6,757 bases of DNA, taken from contig CAMHMG010000168.1 in the NCBI GenBank assembly GCA_946186175.1, positions 1 through 6,757 of the forward strand. Reading direction: 5' to 3'. The notes below the pieces were generated by a model, which was given only the letters and a program-made list of their open reading frames with translations, searched no databases and was not told where the DNA came from. The position numbers and the translations under genes were made by a program. Position 1 is the first letter of the stretch. Each line of letters begins with the position of its first letter. The DNA is from an uncultured Clostridia bacterium. Its GTDB lineage: Bacteria; Bacillota; Clostridia; Lachnospirales; Lachnospiraceae. Positions 1 to 5,998 of the stretch are shown one piece after another.

Positions 1-54
1 TGCTGCCATAATTGTTGATAAAGTGATTGCTGCTATTTTCTTTTTTGCTATCAT
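1..54 (-). CDS. Partial secreted or membrane protein, N-terminal 18 codons only
   Basis: The minus strand reads from an ATG at 54-52 through the window edge without a stop and encodes MIAKKKIAAITLSTIMAA. A KKK n-region followed by a hydrophobic run is the typical beginning of a signal peptide or signal anchor. A strong ribosome binding site, AAAGGGG, lies on the minus strand at 70-64, nine bases before the ATG. A second ATG at 61-59 is in another frame and too close to that site. The gene is transcribed divergently from the radical SAM gene at 344. Its function cannot be told because only the leader is present; it may be an exported protein or a lipoprotein. The signal-like composition and the ribosome binding site make a real gene likely. 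Confidence 0.7.
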   Translation of the reverse strand, partial: MIAKKKIAAITLSTIMAA

Positions 55-343
55 AAGTCATTACCCCTTTCATATAAATGTTTTTCAAGCAATTGTGAAA
101 CTTCTTTCTTTTATGCGTTGTGCAATTACCTAAATTGTATTACGATTGTTTAACGTAATTAGAACTTTTAAGTTTCTTTTGTTTATGTGTGTATGATAAA
201 ATACTAATCTTAAATTAAAATTGAAAAAAAGTGTAGGAATTGTGAAGAAAATAAATATTTATTGAAACATTAGTATAAGATTTGATACAATTATTTTACG
301 TCAAATACTAATATGGTTAACGTATTAACGAGGAGATAATGAG
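55..343. promoter_or_regulatory. Divergent AT-rich intergenic control region
   Basis: This gap separates the minus-strand secreted-protein gene from the radical SAM gene and must contain promoters for both. Visible structure: the 8-mer ATACTAAT at 201-208 and 305-312 with its reverse complement ATTAGTAT at 269-276; ATTACG/CGTAAT inverted repeat arms at 139-144 and 154-159; the word TTAACGTA at 150-157 and 317-324; and the direct repeat AATTGTGAA at 91-99 and 238-246. A TATGAT at 192-197 could be another plus-strand -10 box but lacks a good -35. For the minus strand, a TACAAT-like box lies in the 130-140 area (reading GTAATACAATTTAG on that strand), also with a poor -35. No convincing small gene is visible here. 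Confidence 0.6.
262..291 (+). promoter_or_regulatory. Candidate sigma-A-type promoter of the radical SAM gene
   Basis: TTGAAA at 262-267 and TACAAT at 286-291 each match the consensus boxes at five of six positions and are separated by 18 bp. Transcription would start near 298, giving a leader of about 45 bases. An overlapping alternative is TTGATA at 282-287 with AATACT at 304-309 (16 bp apart), which has a weaker -10. The ATTAGTAT word sits between the two boxes of the first promoter, and its inverted copy at 305-312 lies just after the expected start, positions where a bound repressor would block transcription. Confidence 0.5.
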
Positions 344-1438
344 ATGGATAATATTGATTTTGATATACAGGCTTATATGACGCATGGTGTCGAACGAGTC
401 GTTTCAGATGTTATCAAGGCAACTGTTAGAAATCCGCGGGCAAGTGTGGCTATGGGAAGATTTGCACTTGCAAGTAAAGAGGCTGCATCAAGAAGAATGA
501 ATGCCAAGAAAGATGGAGAAAATATTCCACCATTTCTCATTGCAAGTATTACAAGCAGTTGTAATCTTCACTGTGCAGGCTGTTATTCTCGTTGCAATCA
601 TGCTACTACAGATGAAGAGCCGGTTAAACAGTTGACTAATGACGAGTGGCTTACCATTTTCAAAGAGGCCGACGATTTGGGGGTTAGTTTTATCCTGCTT
701 GCAGGAGGCGAGCCTATGATAAGAAGAGATATCATTGAGGCGGCCGGACAAATGAGAAATATTATGTTTCCCATCTTTACTAATGGAACATTTATGGATA
801 ACAGGTACTTTGAGCTTTTTGATAGATGCAGAAATCTTGTTCCGATATTAAGTATAGAGGGCAATAAGGAGATAACCGATGCGCGAAGAGGTATAGGGGT
901 ATATGATAAACTGATATCCAACATGGATAGACTTAATTCCAAGTCTCTTATATATGGTGTCTCTGTTACGGTGACAAAGAAGAATTATAAGGAGGTCTCT
1001 TCCAAGGAGATTCTTGATAGTCTGTCACAAAGAGGATGTAGGGCAGTCATATATGTGGAGTTTGTTCCGGTTACTGAAGAATCTGCGGATCTTGCGCCGG
1101 AGGACGAGGAAAGAGCATATCTTGCAGACAGAATTAATACTTTAAGAAGTAATGATAATGAAATGGTGTTTGTCTCATTTCCGGGTGATGAGAAGAGTTC
1201 GGGTGGATGCATAGCTGCAGGGCGTGGATTTTTCCATATCAATTCTCACGGTGGCGCTGAACCGTGTCCGTTCTCACCGTACTCAGATGTTAATGTAAGA
1301 GATACATCGTTGAGGGAGGCTATACATTCAAAGCTATTTACTGCGTTACAAAGTGGAGATCTGCTCTCTGATGATCATGCAGGCGGATGCGTTCTGTATG
1401 AAAAGAGAGAAAAAGTGGAGGAGTTATTAAGGGCATAA
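344..1438 (+). CDS. Radical SAM protein with twitch/SPASM-like C-terminus
   Basis: A 364-residue radical SAM enzyme. The CxxxCxxC motif that holds the SAM-binding [4Fe-4S] cluster is C73-NLH-C77-AG-C80. The SAM-contacting GGEP is at 121-124, and the core beta-strand TNGT and SIEG segments follow at 147-149 and 170-173. The C-terminus carries C289, then G303-x4-C308 within HGGAEPCPF, and C349 within GGCV. This resembles the first part of a SPASM domain (C, 13 residues, G-x4-C) plus a distal cysteine, so a second, twitch-type Fe-S cluster is plausible. The N-terminal 60 residues are a helical extension. The start is supported by AGGAG at 331-335, eight bases upstream. The protein is cytoplasmic. 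The reaction is unknown: relatives are widespread in Firmicutes, and no substrate peptide or partner gene is visible next to it. It is transcribed alone, with a promoter candidate before it and a terminator after it. Confidence 0.9.
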   Translation: MDNIDFDIQAYMTHGVERVVSDVIKATVRNPRASVAMGRFALASKEAASRRMNAKKDGENIPPFLIASITSSCNLHCAGCYSRCNHATTDEEPVKQLTNDEWLTIFKEADDLGVSFILLAGGEPMIRRDIIEAAGQMRNIMFPIFTNGTFMDNRYFELFDRCRNLVPILSIEGNKEITDARRGIGVYDKLISNMDRLNSKSLIYGVSVTVTKKNYKEVSSKEILDSLSQRGCRAVIYVEFVPVTEESADLAPEDEERAYLADRINTLRSNDNEMVFVSFPGDEKSSGGCIAAGRGFFHINSHGGAEPCPFSPYSDVNVRDTSLREAIHSKLFTALQSGDLLSDDHAGGCVLYEKREKVEELLRA

Positions 1439-1445
1439 ATGAGTT

Positions 1446-1480
1446 AAGAAGTGTGAGAAAAACTTGCACTTCTTTTTGAT
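1446..1480 (+). terminator. Rho-independent terminator after the radical SAM gene
   Basis: AAGAAGTG (1446-1453) and CACTTCTT (1467-1474) form a perfect 8-bp stem, extendable by two G-U type pairs, around an A-rich loop. It is followed immediately by a T-run ending at 1477. It lies seven bases after the stop codon, so the radical SAM transcript is probably monocistronic. Confidence 0.8.
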
Positions 1481-1498
1481 TTATAGGATAATTAAATG

Positions 1499-1526
1499 TT
1501 AGAACAGCACTATATCAAGTTATAAT
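1499..1526 (+). promoter_or_regulatory. Candidate promoter of the thioesterase gene
   Basis: A perfect TATAAT lies at 1521-1526. The best -35 partner is TTAGAA at 1499-1504 with a 16-bp spacer, which is weak. It sits directly after the terminator at 1446-1480 and would give a leader of roughly 33 bases to the ATG at 1566, so independent transcription of the thioesterase gene is reasonable. Confidence 0.5.
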
Positions 1527-1565
1527 GAAATGGTGTGGGAAAATGATATATAAAGGATGTTAGTT

Positions 1566-2285
1566 ATGTTTGAAATGAAAAGGACTGTGACCTACTCGCA
1601 GGTTGGCAGCAATATTACTATGGATATGGCGGGGATAGTACATTATCTTCAGGATTGTACGTTGGCACACTCTGAAAGTATCGGTAAAGGTGTGCAGAAT
1701 GTTGAACAGACAAAACGCGCATGGTTTCTTTCAAGCTGGCAGATAGAGGCGATAAGATTTCCGAAGTATCAGGAGCAGGTGAAAGTCCGTACATGGCCGC
1801 ATGAATTTAAGAGTATGTATGGGTATCGTAACTTTGATATTTTAGATGAAGAAGGCAGACAGATAGTACGTGCCAATTCGATATGGATATTTATGGATCT
1901 TAATAAGAGGTGTCCAACGAAACCTACAGAAGATGATAAGAAAGGCTATGACATTGAGGCGGCAATAGATATGGAGTACGCACCAAGAAAGATTAAGCAG
2001 CTGCCGGATGAGAATTTATCTGCGGTTAATAATGATCTGCCGGGAATAGTTGTTAAGAGATCATTTCTTGATTCTAACAATCATGTCAATAATGGACGAT
2101 ATGTTTCAGAAGCGCTTGATATGGTAGATGCTGATGGATATTTGAAGATGCGTGTGGATTACAGAAAGGCAGCGGTACTGGGAGATATTATGTACCCGCT
2201 TGTCTACACTAACGGTGATATTACACAGGTTGTGTTAAATGATTCCGATGGCAGTCCGTATGTGCTGGTGGAACTGTTGAACTGA
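1566..2285 (+). CDS. Acyl-ACP thioesterase (FatA/FatB-like, double hotdog)
   Basis: A 239-residue cytoplasmic enzyme of the acyl-ACP thioesterase family, which hydrolyses fatty acyl-acyl carrier protein to release free fatty acid and end chain elongation. The N-terminal hotdog (about residues 5-125) shows the family's D20-MAGIVHYLQD helix start, WFLSSWQIE (53-61), the strand segment VRTWPHEFKSMYGYRNF (74-90) and ANSIWIFMD (103-111). The C-terminal hotdog begins near 160 and carries the active-site motif D169-x-N171-x-H173-V-N175-N176. The length matches bacterial members. The ATG at 1566 is preferred because AAAGGA (1552-1557) lies eight bases before it; an upstream in-frame ATG at 1557 would overlap that ribosome site. 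At the position where plant FatB enzymes have the catalytic Glu followed by Cys (YRREC), this protein reads YRKAA (199-203), so the catalytic set looks incomplete by eye. Family assignment is firm; chain-length preference cannot be told. Confidence 0.92.
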   Translation: MFEMKRTVTYSQVGSNITMDMAGIVHYLQDCTLAHSESIGKGVQNVEQTKRAWFLSSWQIEAIRFPKYQEQVKVRTWPHEFKSMYGYRNFDILDEEGRQIVRANSIWIFMDLNKRCPTKPTEDDKKGYDIEAAIDMEYAPRKIKQLPDENLSAVNNDLPGIVVKRSFLDSNNHVNNGRYVSEALDMVDADGYLKMRVDYRKAAVLGDIMYPLVYTNGDITQVVLNDSDGSPYVLVELLN

Positions 2286-2405
2286 ATACAAATATAAATC
2301 AAAGAAGACTTTTATGCTATATGTAATATGCACAACGCATATACACTTTTCAGTGAGTTTTGCAATTGTCTATATCATATTTGTAGAGAAGGAGAAAGTT
2401 TAATT
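2286..2405 (+). promoter_or_regulatory. Leader and spacer before the lipoprotein gene
   Basis: This is a 120-bp AT-rich gap. It contains a short inverted repeat ATATGC-acaac-GCATAT (2326-2342) that is AT-rich and lacks a clear T-run, so it is not called a terminator. A TATCAT at 2373-2378 could be a -10 box, but its best upstream partner (TTCAGT at 2349-2354) is poor and transcription would start almost on the ribosome binding site. The lipoprotein ribosome site AGAAGGAG is at 2387-2394. Whether the lipoprotein has its own promoter or is read from the thioesterase promoter cannot be decided. Confidence 0.35.
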
Positions 2406-3731
2406 ATGAAAAGATTTGGCAGGTTTGGAAAATGTATTATTTCATTTGGTATGATACTTGCATTATCTATGGTAACCGCTTGTGGAAGTGATGAGATATC
2501 GCCGCTTACATCAGTAGAAACTACAGAAAATGTGAATGAGTCGAATGAAACATCGACAGATTCTTCAGAAGCTGCGACTGAGAATGATGCAAAAGACGGT
2601 GATGATGCAGAACAGGTAAATGATCAGGAACAGATAAGTGATGAGCAGAATGATAATACAGCGAATGATATCACAGATCCGGGGGCGATAGATGATGAGC
2701 AATGTAGGGCTAAGATAGATGAGCTGCGTCTTTCAGAACCGGTGTCTCCGGAAGATTCGGAGCTCCTTACAGAGATGGCATGGTGTGTGACTGCTGCACG
2801 TATTCTTGATGAGAGTGGAGCTGTTTTTTCAAAGATGGACTCTGATAAGCAGGGAGCCTTGAGAACGCAGATGATCAAAGAAATACTGATGTCTGGAAAT
2901 GCATTTTCAGATGCTATTACAGTCAAACGTACAGAAGGTGATGGCTCTGCAGACGTATTGATTCCTGTGGATTATCTGGTGGCATTTTTGAAAGACGTAT
3001 ATGGTGCAGAGGATTTTACGAAAGGAGACCAATTTGAGAGTATTGAGGATGGCAATGTTCTGTGGTCGTATGGTGATGGTGATCCATGGGAGCGTGTTGA
3101 ACATATGCAGTTCTTTGAGGATGATAACTATTATCTGCTTTCCGGTCCGTCTTTTTTTGAAAGCAATGGTGGTGATATGAGTTTTAAGGGTTATGCGGAT
3201 ATATTATTTGCCAAGAATCCCGAAAGCCGTTATGGTGTCACTATGCTGTATGGTCGTTATCGCAATGATAAGATAAATGTTACTTCGGTGGATGCCACTT
3301 CAGAGCTTGAGGCTGCAAATGGAAAGAATTACTCCGGTGATAATCTGATAGATGATGATTATTCAACTGTGTGGGTTGAAGGAGTATCAGGTGTCGGTTT
3401 AGGAGAGTCGGTCACTATGCACCTTGATAAAACACAGCCGGTATATGGTGTTGTGATCTGTAACGGATATACGGCTGACTATGATCTGTATTCTAAGAAT
3501 GGAACACTCGCAAGTGTTAAGGTTGATTTTGGTAATGGTAAGGTGGTTGAGGAAAATGTAGGTGGCTATGGATCGGAATATCTTGAAGGAGAGTATCTCG
3601 CAGAGATGAATCTTAACAAGATTGAACTTGATGAGCCTGTTTTGACTGATACGATTACAGTAACAATTACGAGTGCTAATGTTGGCTCAAAATATGACGA
3701 TACCTGTGTGAGTGAGATCAGAGTTTATTAA
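2406..3731 (+). CDS. Lipoprotein with NADase-type glycan-binding (discoidin-like) domain
   Basis: A 441-residue predicted surface lipoprotein. The ATG at 2406 is chosen because it begins a classical lipoprotein leader (MKRFGRFGK, a hydrophobic stretch, then the lipobox V-T-A-C26) and follows AGAAGGAG (2387-2394) by 11 bases; an in-frame ATG 26 codons upstream would bury the signal and has no ribosome site. Residues 27 to about 98 are a low-complexity linker rich in D, E, N, S and T, suited to spanning the cell wall. Residues 98-290 form a middle region of no recognised family. Residues 295-441 match the NADase-type glycan-binding, discoidin-like domain: NLIDDDYSTVWVEG (313-326), GxGxGES (329-335), VICNGY (350-355), and the terminal YDDTCVSEIRVY (430-441). 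By family knowledge this domain binds carbohydrate; no catalytic motif is seen. It is the first of three or four closely spaced genes. Confidence 0.85.
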   Translation: MKRFGRFGKCIISFGMILALSMVTACGSDEISPLTSVETTENVNESNETSTDSSEAATENDAKDGDDAEQVNDQEQISDEQNDNTANDITDPGAIDDEQCRAKIDELRLSEPVSPEDSELLTEMAWCVTAARILDESGAVFSKMDSDKQGALRTQMIKEILMSGNAFSDAITVKRTEGDGSADVLIPVDYLVAFLKDVYGAEDFTKGDQFESIEDGNVLWSYGDGDPWERVEHMQFFEDDNYYLLSGPSFFESNGGDMSFKGYADILFAKNPESRYGVTMLYGRYRNDKINVTSVDATSELEAANGKNYSGDNLIDDDYSTVWVEGVSGVGLGESVTMHLDKTQPVYGVVICNGYTADYDLYSKNGTLASVKVDFGNGKVVEENVGGYGSEYLEGEYLAEMNLNKIELDEPVLTDTITVTITSANVGSKYDDTCVSEIRVY

Positions 3732-3759
3732 TGATCGTTAGATGAATGGAGGTTGAACA

Positions 3760-4572
3760 TTGAAGAGTAATGCAGAACAGAAATATATTAAATTAACAGA
3801 ATATCTTAAAGGACTGGGCAGTGTGGCAGTGGCATTTTCAAGTGGAGTTGATTCTACGTTCCTTCTCTTTGCTGCATGTGAGGCATTGGGTAAAGATAAT
3901 GTTATGGCAATTACAGCTAGGTCGTGTTCGTTCCCCAAGAGAGAGTTTGATGAGACGGTGGCTTTTTGTAAGGAACGAGGGATCAGACATGAGATATGTG
4001 AGTCAGAAGAGCTTGACATTGAGGGTTTTAGGGATAATCCTAAGAATCGTTGTTATCTGTGCAAGCGTGAATTGTTTGAGAAGATAGGACAGATTGCAGA
4101 GGATAATGGACTTAAATATATCGCTGAAGGCTCAAATGTAGATGACGAGGGTGATTATCGTCCGGGTCTTATTGCAGTGAAAGAACTTGATGTCAAGAGC
4201 CCATTAAGAGAAGCAGGACTATACAAAGCAGAGATAAGAGAGCTTTCTAAGAAACTGGGACTGCCAACATGGGATAAGCCATCATTTGCATGCCTTGCTT
4301 CAAGATTTGTATATGGAGAGACAATAAGCGAAGAAAAATTGACCATGGTTGAAAAAGCTGAACAGCTTCTTCTGGATATGGGATTTCGACAGGTGCGCGT
4401 GAGAATACATGGGAATATGGCAAGAATCGAGGTTGAACAGGAGGAGATTTCCCGTATTGCAGAGAAGGATAATCGAGAAAAGATAGCGGCAGCATTTAAA
4501 GAATATGGATTTTCATATGTAACATTAGACCTTATCGGATATCGGACAGGGAGTATGAATGAGGTGCTTTGA
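3760..4572 (+). CDS. larE: ATP-dependent sacrificial sulfur transferase LarE
   Basis: A 270-residue cytoplasmic PP-loop ATP pyrophosphatase of the LarE family. LarE activates the biscarboxylated nicotinate-derived precursor with ATP and inserts sulfur on the way to the nickel-pincer nucleotide cofactor of lactate racemase-type enzymes. The nucleotide-binding PP-loop is S27-S-G-V-D-S32, following VAVAF. The family motif ACLASRFVYGETIS (177-190) contains C178, the equivalent of the sacrificial cysteine. C98 and C101 (CYLCKRELF) add a CxxC, and three such cysteines suggest the [4Fe-4S]-dependent form of LarE rather than the self-sacrificing one. EGSNVDD (123-129) is also typical. The start is TTG: an in-frame TGA lies at 3754-3756, GGAGG (3748-3752) is seven bases upstream, and the next in-frame ATG falls after the PP-loop. 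No larA, larB or larC is in the window. The gene overlaps the next by one base. Confidence 0.9.
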   Translation: MKSNAEQKYIKLTEYLKGLGSVAVAFSSGVDSTFLLFAACEALGKDNVMAITARSCSFPKREFDETVAFCKERGIRHEICESEELDIEGFRDNPKNRCYLCKRELFEKIGQIAEDNGLKYIAEGSNVDDEGDYRPGLIAVKELDVKSPLREAGLYKAEIRELSKKLGLPTWDKPSFACLASRFVYGETISEEKLTMVEKAEQLLLDMGFRQVRVRIHGNMARIEVEQEEISRIAEKDNREKIAAAFKEYGFSYVTLDLIGYRTGSMNEVL

Positions 4573-5969
4573 TGAGTAAAAGGATATTTGTTTGTTTATT
4601 ATTATCTGTATTTATTTCTGTTTTTATAATAGGTGCTAAGGTCTATTCACTTAGTCCGGAACAGAAACAGAAACTTATGGAAGATTATAAGGCAGATCTG
4701 AAGCAAAGAAGTGGTTCCCAAATATCTGATGAGAAGCTCGATTCTATGGCTCAAGAGTATATAGATTGGATTGAAGATGCAATAAATAATAGTTCATATA
4801 CAACCTCAGAAGAACAAACTGTTGATCGCGATAAAGACAAATACATAACATATGTGAATTCTGTTGATGAGTTTTTTGAGGAAGTGTGTTACCAGCTTAA
4901 GGAACATAGAACTGTTGAGTATTATGATACCGATGTTGAAACACTATATAACAATGCGGATTTTATTTTTGACGGTATAGAGAAGTATTATTATGAGAAT
5001 AATCCCATGATGAGTTCCAGCTATTTGATAGGTTTTTGCGATAATAGCTCTACAAACTGCAGTTGGAAAGAACGGGATATTCCGGGTGAAAAGAAATACA
5101 GAATAGCGATTACATTTAAATATAAATATACGCAGGAAGAGATAGAAGAGCATACAAAAAAGATGATTGAGCTTTCACAATCATTAAAATGTGATAGTGA
5201 TTTAGAAAGTATCATATCGGTTCATGATTATCTGGCTGAGAATTTTGATTGGAAGGATAATATAAATGATGCTCTCGCAGGTTTTAAAAAAGGAGGAGCA
5301 ACCTGTGACGGATATTCAATGGCAGTATTTGCGCTTTTGACTAACATGGGCATTAATACCAGGATTGTAGATGGGGATGTAACTAATGATAGGGGAGAAT
5401 TTCATAATACATGGAATATAGTCTGTTTAGACGGTAAATGGTACAATCTTGACGTGAGCTGGGATGATAATGGTGCTTATGGAATAGAATATGATTATTT
5501 TCTGAAAAACAATGCTGATTTTGAAAGTCATTCATATCGTGATGACAACAGTGATATCAAGAATATGATTGCTAAAGAATCCTACCCGGTACCTGAAGAG
5601 CTGCTTAAAAGTAATGATCAGATGTCGGAAGAAGATTTAACACCACAGGTTGACAATATAACTAACGAGAAGCCCAAAATGACACCGAAGGAGCTGGTCC
5701 GCAGATTCTGGTATTTGGCAATATATATTATTGTCTGCATTGTTGCTCTAATTAGACATATGAATAAACATAATGATGAAACATATGAACGACATACTGA
5801 TGATCTCAGTGCCGAAATTGCATCTTATTATAAAAGTAAAGGACGTTCATATTATAATGATAACAATTATGAAAAAAAGGTTTTATCACAGATTGGTATT
5901 TTTTATGTTGTTTTGGTTGTTGTTATGATGATTATAGGCACGTTGCTAATATCATATATTAATCGATAA
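4572..5969 (+). CDS. Membrane-anchored transglutaminase-like protein
   Basis: A 465-residue protein. A hydrophobic segment at about 5-24 is a signal peptide or anchor. Residues 25-215 are charged and of no recognised family, with two cysteines (C156, C163) that could pair outside the cell. Residues 217-300 form a transglutaminase-like core: HDYLAENFDW, GGAT-C245-DGYSMAVFAL, EF-H278-NTWNIV and WYNL-D294-VSWDD, giving an intact Cys-His-Asp triad. Two C-terminal membrane segments at about 380-396 and 438-462 enclose a charged loop (397-437), so the catalytic domain is probably outside and the loop inside. The superfamily includes cross-linking enzymes and proteases; the actual reaction here is unknown. 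The ATG at 4572 shares its A with the larE TGA (TGATG), and GAGG at 4561-4564 lies seven bases upstream, so translation is probably coupled. A TTG one codon earlier is less likely. Confidence 0.85.
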   Translation: MSKRIFVCLLLSVFISVFIIGAKVYSLSPEQKQKLMEDYKADLKQRSGSQISDEKLDSMAQEYIDWIEDAINNSSYTTSEEQTVDRDKDKYITYVNSVDEFFEEVCYQLKEHRTVEYYDTDVETLYNNADFIFDGIEKYYYENNPMMSSSYLIGFCDNSSTNCSWKERDIPGEKKYRIAITFKYKYTQEEIEEHTKKMIELSQSLKCDSDLESIISVHDYLAENFDWKDNINDALAGFKKGGATCDGYSMAVFALLTNMGINTRIVDGDVTNDRGEFHNTWNIVCLDGKWYNLDVSWDDNGAYGIEYDYFLKNNADFESHSYRDDNSDIKNMIAKESYPVPEELLKSNDQMSEEDLTPQVDNITNEKPKMTPKELVRRFWYLAIYIIVCIVALIRHMNKHNDETYERHTDDLSAEIASYYKSKGRSYYNDNNYEKKVLSQIGIFYVVLVVVMMIIGTLLISYINR

Positions 5970-5998
5970 TTACCTTTGATGTTATGTGAGGAAAAACT

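Noticed and set aside
71..99. TTCACA and TATATG on the minus strand (99-94 and 76-71) as the promoter of the minus-strand gene.
   Set aside because: Transcription would start inside the AAAGGGG ribosome site, so it cannot serve that gene well.
163..174. AACTT-TT-AAGTT small inverted repeat in the divergent region.
   Set aside because: It is short, AT-rich and unrepeated, and easily due to base composition.
598..942. A 114-codon minus-strand frame opposite the radical SAM gene.
   Set aside because: It lies wholly within a well-supported gene on the other strand and shows no recognisable domain.
1497..1563. Tiny frames MLEQHYIKL (from 1497) and MKWCGKMIYKGC (from 1525) as possible peptide substrates of the radical SAM enzyme.
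   Set aside because: Neither has a ribosome binding site; they lie on the promoter and leader of the thioesterase gene and beyond the radical SAM terminator.
1557..1565. ATG at 1557 as the thioesterase start.
   Set aside because: It overlaps the AAAGGA ribosome site that serves the ATG at 1566, and adds only three residues outside the conserved domain.
2326..2342. Inverted repeat ATATGC-acaac-GCATAT as a terminator after the thioesterase gene.
   Set aside because: The stem is only six AT-rich pairs and the following TACACTTTTC is not a proper T-run.
2328..2405. A 26-codon upstream extension of the lipoprotein frame from an ATG at 2328.
   Set aside because: It has no ribosome site, its ATG lies in an inverted repeat, and it would hide a perfect lipoprotein leader that has its own AGAAGGAG.
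3821..4087. An 88-codon plus-strand frame inside larE.
   Set aside because: The larE frame carries the PP-loop and CxxC motif across this stretch; the other frame shows nothing recognisable.
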